Part shown: positions 47,882-58,013 of the stretch, piece after piece | Layout: every line of letters starts with the position of its first letter | Numbering within the stretch: the stretch's first letter is position 1 | Assembly: GCF_002127325.2 (NCBI RefSeq) | Contig: NC_035448.2 | Location: 10,865,408 to 10,929,407, forward strand | Origin: Helianthus annuus | Lineage: Eukaryota > Streptophyta > Magnoliopsida > Asterales > Asteraceae | DNA: 64,000 nt | Direction: 5' to 3' | Notes under the pieces: generated by a model | What the model was told of the DNA's origin: nothing | Databases searched by the model: none | What the model saw: the letters and a program-made list of their open reading frames with translations, nothing else | Position numbers and translations under genes: made by a program

Positions 47882-48982
47882 CAACACATGATTGATGGGT
47901 TATTGCATCCTTCATGTGGTTTTTATGCTTTGAGGTTCTTATTTTAAAATTATACGTCAGACAAATAGTGTTAGAATATACAGGTTTTAGGACCCCAAAA
48001 ACTACAACAAAAACTTGAGAATAAAATGAGGTTAATTATGAACGAGTTTTCTAAAATAAACTTATTTACCAATAATCGTTTTCTAATAAAAAAAAAAAAT
48101 ACTCATTGGGTGATCAGTAAGGTGTTCTTCAAGATGCTAAAATTTAATAGTAACAAAATTCAGAGTTACAAAATTTACACAGGGAATACCAGTATACCAC
48201 GCTGCCCCCCTTTCCTCGTGAGTTTCCGGGAGAACCGTGGTTAACTGGTTACATCCCGAGTTTCATGTCCCTTCTTCCTCCTTGTCTCATTCTTCAAGCC
48301 CAAACACATGATTGATAGGTTGCAATATATGTTGCACAATTATCTTATGCTTGTTATTTGTGTGAATTTTACACGTTTTATTGTCTTGGGTTCTTGAATC
48401 CTTTTATCGTCGGTTGTTAAAGCATGTAAGAAGATGAAAGTACCGACATTTAGTGTATGATACTCTGAAGTGTTTGCATGCGTTTGGTTTTTGTACTTAC
48501 GGTTGAGTTAACAAGAGTTTCCATTCGACTAAATACACTTACGTAAAAGTGTCGCCATTTGAAAACGAAACTAGCATGTGCCACCATAAAACTATAAGAG
48601 CAAAAAACAAGAAAACTATGTTGGTGCTAGAAATCGGTTTTAGTGGGGTCGGTAATTGTATTGTTGTATCATGTATGTCTGTCAATAAGCAGTCTTTTGG
48701 AGGAACTGATAAAAGATTTTGGGCCTCAAACTTTTGGTTAGTTGCTCACGTAAATTTGGGCCTCTAATATATTAGGGACCATTGTTGGAAACAAACAAGA
48801 ATGGGTGATTGAGTTGGTTGCAACTTGCAAGAGAGGCTATTATTTATACATTGTTAAATTATAATTTATCTGACTAATAAATTGTATGAAATAGAATATG
48901 AGATTGATAGATGCATATACTCAATTACTCAAACACTCCATTATGTATATGCCATAACCATTCACTAACATGGGCTAGTTTT
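47882..48982. other. Intergenic DNA right of E1, no gene seen
   Basis: ORFs are short and without a domain. The phrase CACATGATTGAT.GGTT occurs at about 47885 and 48306, so a segment may be duplicated. The base composition is ordinary for the window. Confidence 0.4.
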
Positions 48983-48997
48983 ATATTTTCCAGACTT

Positions 48998-49199
48998 CTA
49001 GATCACCCGGTTAGGTCTTTGGCCTTTGATCACCCAGGTTACGAGTAGGAATCCCACAGTTGGCATATTATTGTCAGTTTGAACCGGTGCGACAGTTCGC
49101 TCCGCAAGATTCGACCCTGAGACCTCTCGGGCAGGAATCCCACATAAGTAGGTAAACCTTCCCACCTCCCCCAAACCAATTGGTCTGCGGATCATTGGC
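48998..49199 (-). mobile_element. SINE-like retroposon with 15-bp target duplication
   Basis: ATATTTTCCAGACTT flanks both sides (48983-48997 and 49200-49214), a 15-bp perfect duplication typical of LINE-driven insertion. The 202-bp body on the minus strand contains GGGTCGAATCT, similar to a pol III B box (GGTTCGAATCC), and upstream of it CCAATTGGTTTGGGGGAGG. No poly-A tail is obvious, so the class is likely but not certain. Confidence 0.6.
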
Positions 49200-49277
49200 A
49201 TATTTTCCAGACTTAGAGTTCATTATCGTGTGAAACGCATATGAAACTTTGAAGAGGATAAGAAATAAATAGAATTA

Positions 49278-49664
49278 GGGGTCGTTTGGTTATTAGAATC
49301 CTTTAAAACTAGGATGAGATTGAAATTAATTCTCTTGGCATTTAATGTTTGGATGACACATGATGGAATTGTAATTTGAATATGCTACACATTCATTAGA
49401 ATATAAGAATCCTTCACTACCCAAATAAAATTTCAACTTTTAGCCAATTTCCAAGATAACATATATTGAATCATCTTCATCCTCTAATATCTAATTCCAT
49501 TATAAATTTACCAACCAAACATAATACAAACTTTTATTGGAATTAATAAATTTACCAACCAAACACAATACAAATTTTGATTGGAATTAATTATAGTTCC
49601 ATCAAATTCCAATACCTTTGAAAATTCCAATTCTGTTCAAAAAATTCTACAAAACTAACGACCC
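49278..49664. mobile_element. Tourist-like (PIF/Harbinger) MITE
   Basis: The ends are GGGGTCGTTTGGTT and AACTAACGACCC, flanked by TTA on each side (49275-49277, 49665-49667), the usual PIF/Harbinger target duplication. The interior is AT-rich, with a doubled block TAAATTTACCAACCAAACA (about 49503 and 49547). 387 bp, no ORF. Confidence 0.75.
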
Positions 49665-49943
49665 TTAGATTTCATTTCGTACGAAATGAGAACACTTATG
49701 GCTGATACACGAAACTTCTTGCCTTACACGAGTATAAGACTATAAGTCACTAATTTATCTATTTCAAAGTTATATTTAGTACGATAAAAAAGTACACAAT
49801 TATAAAATACCGTTACAGGACATTAATTCGCTCACCATATTATTTCATATTATTATCATACTTAAATAATGACACACAAAATAAAAGTTGATACACGGCC
49901 TAACAAAAACACACAACTATATACTTAGGTCGGTCGTTGTAAA

Positions 49944-50142
49944 CAGTGGCGAAGCTTGAGATTTCCGACCGGGGGGTCGGAAGTTACCGGACCTAAAATT
50001 ATACCTTAAAAATTATAAAATCGGGAGGTCGAAAACGTATATATCTAAAAAATTCTATACAAAATGTACATATATAACACTACTGAGCGAAAAGTTCGGG
50101 GGGTCGGGCGCCCCTCCCGGCCCCTTTAAAGCTACGCCCATG
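49944..50142. mobile_element. hAT-type MITE with 8-bp target duplication
   Basis: It starts CAGTGGCGAAGCTTGAG and ends AAAGCTACGCCCATG, imperfect inverted ends, flanked by GTTGTAAA (49936-49943 and 50143-50150), a perfect 8-bp duplication. 199 bp; a related end fragment is at 3711-3758. Confidence 0.85.
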
Positions 50143-50150
50143 GTTGTAAA

Positions 50151-50674
50151 ATAACTAAGCAAGCCACATCAGCCCAATAACTAACGAAACACCACGCCAC
50201 CTTAGTTATTGGGGGGCGCCATTCTCTTCCTCACCATCCGATTAACGATCCTCAAAGGAGAAAAGGTGGGGCCATACCTTTTCCAACCAATCAGATGTCT
50301 TTTTTTATAATTATTGATATTAGGTGTTTAGTTATTCCACTATACCTAATTATCAGATGTTTGTTATTACTCAGATTCCTACCAATCACTAATGTAAAAA
50401 CAATTTAGTTATTCCATAGCACATAGTCAGCTAACAAAAAAAAAAAAAGGTAGTAATTGTATGGTTACCACCATGTACTTTTTTTATGTGTACTACTTGT
50501 TTTATGTTGAACAAGGCGGGGCCAATCTTTATTTAAGATTGAAAATGAATGGTGCATTTGTGACTTCACTTCCTGAACCACCAATCCTTTCACTGTTTTT
50601 ATATCTCTTTTGACTCTGTTCTTTCGATACTCTCCTCACTTCCAAATCATATCTTCCACTCATCGGCGGTGGTG
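50151..50674 (+). promoter_or_regulatory. CAS upstream region
   Basis: This contains CCAAT-like words (about 50275 and 50521), CAAGGCGGGGCCAATC (50512) and TTTTTATATCTC at about 50595, a possible TATA box about 80 bases before the ATG. No gene is present. Motif roles are inferred only. Confidence 0.4.
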
Positions 50675-53600
50675 ATGGCCCTCCGAGCTTCCGCCACCGC
50701 TAGCCTCAACCACCACTCTCCGCCACCCCCCTCACCCAAATACCTCATCCCTTTCAAACCCACACCCAAAATCCGACCCGATTCTTCTTCTCTCTCCCTC
50801 TCCACTTCCACCACTCTCTCCCTCTTGGCTCTCTTCACTGCCCCCATTGAAGCTAATGCCCTCGCTATTTCCAAAGACGACATCGTTTCATCCATAACTC
50901 AAGTATTTCATACTATCTGTTATTTTCTGTTTTATTTCGGTTGATATCATCATTACATAAATTCTGAGAGTTATTCTGCGGGTGTGCAAAAATATCCGAA
51001 TCCGAAATTTCAAATGAAAAAAAAACCCAAAATTCGAATTATCCGAAAATCCGAATTTTCGGTTTGGATAGGAATTTTAGAAAAAAAGTCAGATAGTTTG
51101 GATACCCGAAAATATTAAATATTTTAAGAAAATAAAGGATCGTGGAGCAGCTTGTTGCCCGTTTACCTGCTTTCGTTTTTTAAATTTTGGTACTATTAAT
51201 GAGAAATATTTATACTTCATTTTATTTCTATTTGTGAATTATCAATTGTGACTCATAGCAATGTGTTTATGACTTTTTTTTATAGTTTTGTTTACTAAGA
51301 TTATGTGTTATTTTGGAACAAAATTGCAATGTGTTTATGACTTTTTTTAACAATGTTGCATTGTGTTTGACTTTTTTTTGGAACATGCTATACTAAGATT
51401 ATGTGTTATTTTGGAACAATATAGCAATGTGTTTATCAGTTTATGACTCCTTTTTTTTTTTGAGTTAAATGTTATTTTAGTCTACGTGCTTTGGGTTATT
51501 TTGTCAGTTTAGTCTAAAGGTTTCATTTGTGGGTCTAAAAGGTTTCACCGTTGCCATTTTAGTCCACTAGGTTAACTTCATCCATTTTTTCTGTTAACGA
51601 GAAGGGCAATTCGGTCATTATATATGTAATTCTGTGAACTAGAAGGCAATTCGGCCGTATAAAATGATCGAATTGCCTTTCTCGTTAACAGAAATAATGG
51701 ATGAAGTTAACCTAGTGGACTAAAATGGCAACGGTGAAACCTTTTTGGACCCATAGACAAAAAATGAAACATTTGGACTAAACAGACAAAATGATCCAAA
51801 CCACAGGGACTAAAATGACACTTAACTCTTTTTTTTTTTTTGAGTTAATTACTGTTTTCGTCCCTGTGGTTTGTCAAAAGTCACTATTTCAGTCCAATAG
51901 TTTAAAAATTACGATTTCAGTCCCTGTGGTTTCACTTTCGTAACCATTTCAGTCCACTTCGTAACCATTTCAGTCCCTGTAGTTACAGAATAAATGGATT
52001 GAAATGGTTACGAAAGTGAAACCATAGGGACTGAAATGGTTATGAAAGTGAAACCACAGGGACTGTAATCGCAATTTTTAAACTAATGGACTAAAATAGT
52101 GATTTTTGACAAACCACAGGGACGAAAACAGTAATTAACTCTTTTTTTTTAACAATGTTGCATTGTGTTTACTTTTTTTTTGGAACAAGCTAAACTGTCA
52201 ATGTTAGAATATTGGATTGGATTACTAAGGTGTAGCTTTAAACCATACGAAGTCATCGGATGTCTGTTTCAGTATTCGAATTGTTGGATTTCGGAATTTG
52301 AACAGGTTTACAGGTTGTGTGAGTTAGCTCCTCTAAACAAAAGTTAATTGTTTGTTTGGTGGCGAATTCTAGGTGGAAGAGAAAATCGACCAGGTTCAGA
52401 AGGTGGGTTCGGATGTCTTTGAGCTCACAGGGAATGTGATTAAAACGGTGTCGGATTTTCTGAAGCCGGCGATGGATGTGGCAATGCCAGTGTTGAAGCA
52501 GGCGGGAGGAGAGGCGGTGAAGATTGCTACGCCGGTGATTACAGAGGCATCGAAGAAAGCACAAGAAGCGATTCAGAGCTCCGGGTTTGATACTGAGCCG
52601 GTTTACAGTGCTGCTAAGGTGCTCGATTGGTACACACAATTTGATATGTACAATTTAATTGATACGTTAACGATTGTTTGTATTTCAGACAGTAGCAGAT
52701 GCAGCACAGCAAACAGGGAAAGTGATCCAGGATGCCAAGCCGATTGCGTCAACTACGGTCGAGACCATCTCGTCAGCTGATCCGACCACCATTGCTGTCA
52801 CTGGTGGAGTTATAGTCCTCGCGTATTTTCTACTGCCGCCTGTCTTTTCCGTCATCTCTTTCAACCTTCGTGGGTACAAAGGTATAACCTTAACTAACAT
52901 GTTATAATCACAATACAAAGTGTTGGATCAGCCTGTGTAACTAAATGGGTTAAACATGCCAACATGAACACGGCCCGTTTCAGTAAACAGGCCAATCCGA
53001 ACATGGCGGGTTGAACATGACAACCCAAACCCTAATTTTTTCGTGCCGTGTTTTGGGTCATGTCAAAAATCGCCATCCCTACTGAGCGCATGCTTCTGAT
53101 TTTCCTCATATATGAAACTATTTTTATTTGGGATTGCAATATCCAGGTGAACTCACCCCAGCTCAAGTTCTTGATCTTGTATCATCAAACAACTACACTT
53201 TGATCGATATCAGATCGGAAAAAGATAAGGACAAATCAGGTGTTCCACGCCTTCCCGCAAACGGAAAAAACAAGATGATCGCCGTCCCGTAAGTACCAAT
53301 TTCCTCCAGACAACATAGATCAATCATATTCAATGTTTTCATAACCGGACCAGTCATTGAACCGGCCGGCTTAGCGGTGTGCTAGTAGTCAGCATACTGC
53401 TCAAACCAGTTTCACAAACCGGATTACGTGATAAATGATTTAAAATTTAAAAAATATAAATAAATAACTAGTGTAAAATAAAATATAGATCAATAAAATA
53501 TGAAGCCTTAAATAAACAAAAGAATTAATTACTGTTTTCGTCCCTGTGGTTTGTCAAAAATCACTATTTCAGTTCATTAGTTTAAAAATTGCGATTTCAA

Positions 53601-54852
53601 TCCCTGTGGTTTCACTTTCGTAACCATTTCAGTCCACCTCGTAACCGTTTCAGTCCCTGTACTTAACAGAATAATGGATTGAAATGGTTACGAAAGTGAA
53701 ACTACAGGGACTGAAATGGTTATGAAAGTGAAACCATAGGGACTGAAATCGCAAATGTTTAAACTAATGGACTGAAATAGTGATTTTTGACAAACCACAG
53801 GGACGAAAACAGTAATTAACTCTAAACAAATTTGGAGTCTGAAGTAGTAAATAAATCAGAAAATGAGATTTGGAAGAATAAAAACAAAAAAAGTGTAAAT
53901 AAAAGTTTGAAATCCGGCCGGTTCAAATAGACTCAACCGGACCGGCTATGTGTCTGGTTCCGGTCTGACCGCCAGGCGGGTCCGTATCTGGAAAAAAAGC
54001 TGATCATATTTGAGCCATTTGGTCATTCAAATTTCAAAATCTTCAGATTGGAAGACCTACCAAGCAAATTAAAAGGCCTTGTTAGAAACACCAAGAGACT
54101 GGAAGCCGAAATCGCCGCAATAAAGATATCTTATCTAAAGAAAATCAACAAAGGCTCCAAGATTGTTATTCTTGACACGTTAGTTTTCTGATCTTCACCA
54201 CAAAATATGTGTTTTGTAAATGTTCGTATCATAGTTGTCAATAGCGATCGTAACGATCGCTATAGCGCGCTACGTAGCGTATAGGTCTAGTGTCGCTATT
54301 AGGGTTGTAGCGATGGATAGCGAGAATAGTGACAATTTTTTTTGTTTTTTTCTTAATATAAATAGCAATTAAATATAGCTATAAAATAGCTGGATTTTAG
54401 GTTTTTGTTAAATATACATGTAAAATAGCATATTTACCAGGGTATTTTGATATAATATACATATAAAATTTAAAAAAAATATAGCGTATCGCTTTTTATA
54501 AAATTAGCCGCCTGCTATTTATCGCTATATGCTATGTAGCATATAGGTACCTTATCGCTATTTGTTGCTATTCGCCATTAACAACTATGGTTCATATGAA
54601 GTTTTATGTGTTTTGCATTTCATCAGGTTCACGGATTCAGCCAAGATAGTTGCTAAATATTTAACCGCGCTTGGATTCCAAAACTGTTGGATCGTGGCTG
54701 ACGGGTTCTCGGGAAACAAGGGATGGCTACAGAGCCGGTTAGGAACCGATTCCTACAATGTATCATTTTCGCGTGTTTTATCGCCATCTCGGGTCATTCC
54801 TGCTGTGAGAAGTTTGGGTACTACTAGCTCAACCAAGTTGCTTTCTGAATGA
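50675..54852 (+). CDS. CAS: Calcium sensing receptor CAS, chloroplast thylakoid
   Basis: Six exons with GT-AG introns join in frame: 50675-50902, 52373-52618, 52689-52881, 53147-53288, 54047-54178 and 54627-54852 (388 aa; about 387 in Arabidopsis, from memory). A transit peptide spans about 1-62. The conserved Gln/Ala/Lys-rich helical part contains SKKAQEAIQSSGFD. A transmembrane helix is at about 192-213 (VIVLAYFLLPPVFSVI), followed by NLRGYKGELTPAQ and a rhodanese-like domain (about 222-350; LIDIRSEKDK, SYLKKINKGSKIVILD, WLQSRLGTDSYN). The loop that carries the cysteine in true rhodaneses reads DTFTDSA, without Cys. Near the C-terminus T383 (SSTKLLSE) matches the thylakoid-kinase target threonine region. 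Known role: thylakoid protein for calcium-dependent stomatal closure, photoacclimation and immune signalling. Introns 1, 4 and 5 carry MITEs. Confidence 0.96.
51462..51828. mobile_element. Mutator-type foldback MITE A in CAS intron 1
   Basis: It starts GAGTTAAATGTTATTTTAG and ends AAAATGACACTTAACTC with largely complementary halves (TTCGGTCATTATA, GGCAATTCGG, ACCTAGTGGACTAAAATGGC). Poly-T lies on both sides, which would serve as a T-rich target duplication but cannot be proven. Confidence 0.75.
51842..52141. mobile_element. Mutator-type foldback MITE B in CAS intron 1
   Basis: It starts GAGTTAATTACTGTTTTCGT and ends ACGAAAACAGTAATTAACTC, an almost perfect 300-bp palindrome around CAGTCCACTTCGTAACC. 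Runs of T (at least 9) flank it and are shared with MITE A on the left. It is a close relative of copy C in intron 4. Confidence 0.8.
53522..53822. mobile_element. Mutator-type foldback MITE C in CAS intron 4
   Basis: It starts GAATTAATTACTGTTTTCG and ends CGAAAACAGTAATTAACTC, near identical to copy B. TAAACAAAA (53513-53521) and TAAACAAAT (53823-53831) form a 9-bp target duplication with one change. Confidence 0.88.
54230..54589. mobile_element. hAT-type MITE in CAS intron 5
   Basis: The ends CATAGTTGTCAATAGCGA and TCGCCATTAACAACTATG are inverted repeats. GTTCGTAT (54222-54229) and GTTCATAT (54590-54597) form an 8-bp duplication with one change. Inside, many TAGCGAT/ATCGCTA words in both directions (TATAGCGCGCTACGTAGCG) make subterminal hairpins. 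It ends 37 bases before exon 6. Confidence 0.82.
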
Positions 54853-55089
54853 TTCTTTTTAATTGTTTCTTTAAACTATATGTGTGTAACAATGGTGTTA
54901 ATGTGTATTTTGTGGTAGATAATTTGAAGTGAGTATAAAGAAAAATTATTGTAACCTCAGTTGAAAAGTTATAGTCCGGTCACTCTTTTTAGATAATTTT
55001 GTAGATAATTAAAGGGAATATTTCATAATTTAAAACATTTAAAACTAGTTATTAGTCTTTAACGAATAATTATAACCAACAGTCAAAAT
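54853..55089. other. CAS 3' region
   Basis: AT-rich, with several possible poly-A signals (AATAATT, AATTATTG at about 54940). No gene was seen. Confidence 0.4.
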
Positions 55090-55127
55090 AATTAAAGGAA
55101 TATTATTTAAACCTTATTTAAACTTGT

Positions 55128-55356
55128 TACAAGCCGACTTCGAACCTAAAAAACAAGCTTATTTAGTAAACGAGCCCGAGGCCGAGCTTCACTTATCGAG
55201 CTCGCGAGCCTAAAAAGTCTATTATTTATATTATTTTTATTTAATATATTAATTAATAGATAATAAACGAGCTGAGCACGAACTTAAGAAAATACAAACG
55301 AGCCGAGCTCGAGCTCGAGCCTGGTCGAGCCCGGGCTCGGCTCGTTTGCACCCCTA
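55128..55356. repeat. GAGCTCG-rich inverted repeat (MITE-like)
   Basis: AAACGAGCCCGAGGCCGAGC at the left and GAGCCGAGCTCGAGCTCGAG to CGGGCTCGGCTCGTTTG at the right are complementary around an AT-rich centre. This is a widespread plant repeat style. Ends and target duplication are not clear. Confidence 0.55.
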
Positions 55357-55357
55357 A

Positions 55358-55531
55358 TCCAAAGCATCAGTCTCAGCATCAACAGAAGAAAAGACTGACC
55401 GACCGCCGTTCAAGAGATCCCGGAGGCTCGAACTTTTTGCTAGCTTTGAAACATGGGCTGAAGGAAAGAGGAAGACCAAACAAAGTCGCGGTCAAAGCAA
55501 AGAAAAAGATGCCAAAAAAGATTCACTTTAG
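55358..55531 (+). pseudogene. Possible orphan last exon (57 codons) of unknown origin
   Basis: An open frame without a start codon reads TEEKTDRPPFKRSRRLELF and then SFETWAEGKRKTKQSRG, ending at TAG 55529-55531. It is rich in Lys and Arg and does not look random, but I recognise no family. A stop lies directly upstream, and AAAG or CATCAG near 55365 could be a splice acceptor. It may be an exon relic or organelle-derived DNA. Confidence 0.3.
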
Positions 55532-55628
55532 CTTCTAGCTCGCTGAGTGTAGGTTGCTTGCAATTCTGACATCCCGAGGATGTAGTCTTCATTAGTTTTT
55601 TGTCTGAGGAGGAACCGGGTTACCAAAA

Positions 55629-55695
55629 CTCACGATATTAAGAATGTGGTAGTTCTTTGAATGCAAGAGGTGTTGGTTCGAATCCAACTCGTGAG
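55629..55695 (+). other. tRNA-like fold
   Basis: A perfect 7-bp acceptor stem (CTCACGA/TCGTGAG) and a perfect T arm (GTTGG-TTCGAAT-CCAAC) are joined as in a tRNA, with a five-pair anticodon-like stem (TTCTT/AAGAG) and a 7-base loop. The D arm is not convincing, the variable region has only two bases, and the loop lacks the usual T at position 33. It is probably a tRNA relic; an organellar source is possible. Confidence 0.35.
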
Positions 55696-55699
55696 AAGG

Positions 55700-56001
55700 A
55701 ATCCATGCACAAAGCAAAGGCATCAGGAAGAGGGGCGTAGCAAGAAATCCTTTAACAGCAGCAAAGACTTCGGAATGGAAACCTTATCTTAATAGGAAGT
55801 GGACAAGAATCATCGCTCCAAGTTCCATGCAAGTGCTATAATCCGATCTGACTTCTCACGCTGGCAAGGAAAGAAATGACATAAAGGGAGGTCCTAACTG
55901 AATGAATTGAGGTTGAGTAAAACCATGTGGTCCATGTCTAACATCCACTTGTCAAATTTATGGTATCAAAGTGCAAGAATCCAGAATACACCCAAACAGA
56001 A
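55700..56001. other. Unassigned DNA before the copia LTR
   Basis: Less AT-rich than its surroundings (for example CATCAGGAAGAGGGGCGTAG) and without long ORFs. Together with 55358-55700 it could be a nuclear insert of mitochondrial DNA, which I cannot confirm by reading alone. Confidence 0.3.
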
Positions 56002-58013
56002 TGTTATTTAACTCTAAAAGTATAAACTGATCAATACACTCAACTGAACCAGATACAAGAACTCGATACTCTCAGAAGATCATTAATACAATGATCTTAA
56101 ACAAAAAAACGACTACAGGAAACACAAGAACTGAAAATCCGAATGATTCTCAGTTTACAAGCCCTAATCGCTTTACAAGAGAGAGAAACAAGTAAGTTGA
56201 AAAAATATCTGATCTGAATGATAAAAGACTTTGATGTCACTTATATAGACCCGGACAACCACTTGACCCGACTTGATAGGAATCTTGTTATAACCACACT
56301 GCTTCAAGCCCATCTTCTGCTAAGTCCAAAGTGTTGATCCAGGCCCATCACCAGCAACGTATACACAGCCCATTTTATCCAGTAACATGAAAACATAAGA
56401 AAGTGAAAATCATAAGTAACACAGTGAAATGTAAAATAAATAAATGAAATTGAAACAATTGGTTATGTAATATATTTTTAACACCCCCCCCCCTCAATTT
56501 CATTTCTTAAAAACATCAAAAAGCTTTAATTCTATACATAACTGTTGATGTGTTTTGACCAAAACTCCTTTAGTAAACAAGTTTACCACTTGATTCTCAG
56601 ACTTTACACCAAAACATCTCAAAGTTCCTTTTGAAATCAAGTCTCTCAAGAAAAATAAATCAACCTCAAAATGTTTGGTCCGATCGTGAAAAACTGGATT
56701 CGCCGCAATAGAAATTGCAGCGTTATTGTCACAGAATAAACTAATTTTTAAGCCATATTATCTCACATGCAGCTACACACATAGATCTATATTCAGCTTC
56801 AGCTGAAGATCTAGACACCGTCGACTGTTTCTTGCTTTTCCAAGAAACCAAACAATTACCCAAAAATACACAAAACCCGGTAACAGATTTTCTACTAGTC
56901 AGACATTTTGCCCAATCTGAATCTGCAAAAGCTTTTAGTTCAAAACTATCACCTTTGCTAAACAATAACCCTTGACCAGGTGCAGACTTTAAGTATCTTA
57001 ATAGGTTAAATGCAAGTTTTAAATGACCATCAGTTGGACTATGCATGTACTGACTTAAAACGTGCACTGCATAGGCAATATCTGGCCTAGTGTGAGACAA
57101 GTAGATTAATTTTCCTACCAGTTTTTGATAACCAGTTATATTCGATAAAAGACCATTATTACTTTCCAGAAAACTGTTAACTACATGACTTTGATCTATG
57201 GGAACACTAAGAGGCTTACAACCTAACATCCCAAGATCTTTAATTAAAAACTTTTTTTTAAGCTTTGTTTTATTTTTTCAATTTCAGAAACAGAACTACC
57301 AGTAATCACTATATCATCTACAGGTACTAACAGTATAATACACACACCACTGGTATTTTTAATAAACAAAGAAGTATCACATTTGCTTTGCACAAAACCA
57401 ACTTCAACTAAGACACTCACAAGCTTCTCATTCCACATCCGAGGAGCTTGTTTCAAACCATATAAAGACTTCTTAAGTTTACACACCTTAGAATTATCAC
57501 CAAACCGATAACCCTCAGGTATTGACATATAAACGTCCTCATTTAAATCCCCATATAGGAAAGCATTATTTACATCTAGTTGAAATAGTTGCCAGTTATT
57601 TTGAACAACAAGTAACACAACACATCTAACAGTAACAAGTTTAACAACCGGAGAAAAAGTTTCCTCATAGTCAATCCCCTCTTTTTGGCTAAACACCTTT
57701 GCAACTAGCCTAGCTTTATACCTCTCTATTTCACCATTTGCCTTATATTTGATTTTATATATCCATTTGCAACCTACTATACTTCTATTAGGTGGTTTGT
57801 CTACAATATCCCAAGTATTATTTCTATGTAAAGCATGTATTTCATCATTCATAGCATTAATCCAATTAGGATCATGCAACGCCTCTTTATAGGTACTTGG
57901 TTCAACACTTTTAGACAAGACCGATGCAAATGACTTGTTCTCAATAGACAATTTGGAAAAATTAATAACCTTGTCAATCCCATATTTGACTTTGCTATCA
58001 ACAACAAAGTCAT
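56002..58013 (-). mobile_element. 5'-truncated Ty1/copia retrotransposon
   Basis: On the minus strand: end of integrase and linker, RT, RNase H, a purine tract (AAATTGAGGGGGGGGGG) and a 3' LTR at 56483-56002 (TGTTA...TAACA, 482 bp). The copia sequence stops at about 58013, where the Athila-like LTR begins, so that later insertion separated or removed its 5' half. Confidence 0.85.
56741..57990 (-). pseudogene. Copia RT and RNase H, broken
   Basis: RT is at about 57900-57244 (EALHDPNWINAMNDEIHAL, WIYKIKYKANGEIERYKARL, QLDVNNAFLYGDL, LYGLKQAPRMWNEKL). The catalytic box reads PVDD where the family has YVDD. At about 57245 a frame change in an A-run coincides with loss of the segment that normally links RT to RNase H, because KDLG runs directly into MLGCKPLSVPID. 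The RNase H part (TRPDIAYAVHVLSQYMH, FADSDWAKC, KKQSTVSRSSAEAEYRS) is open to 56741. Confidence 0.9.
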
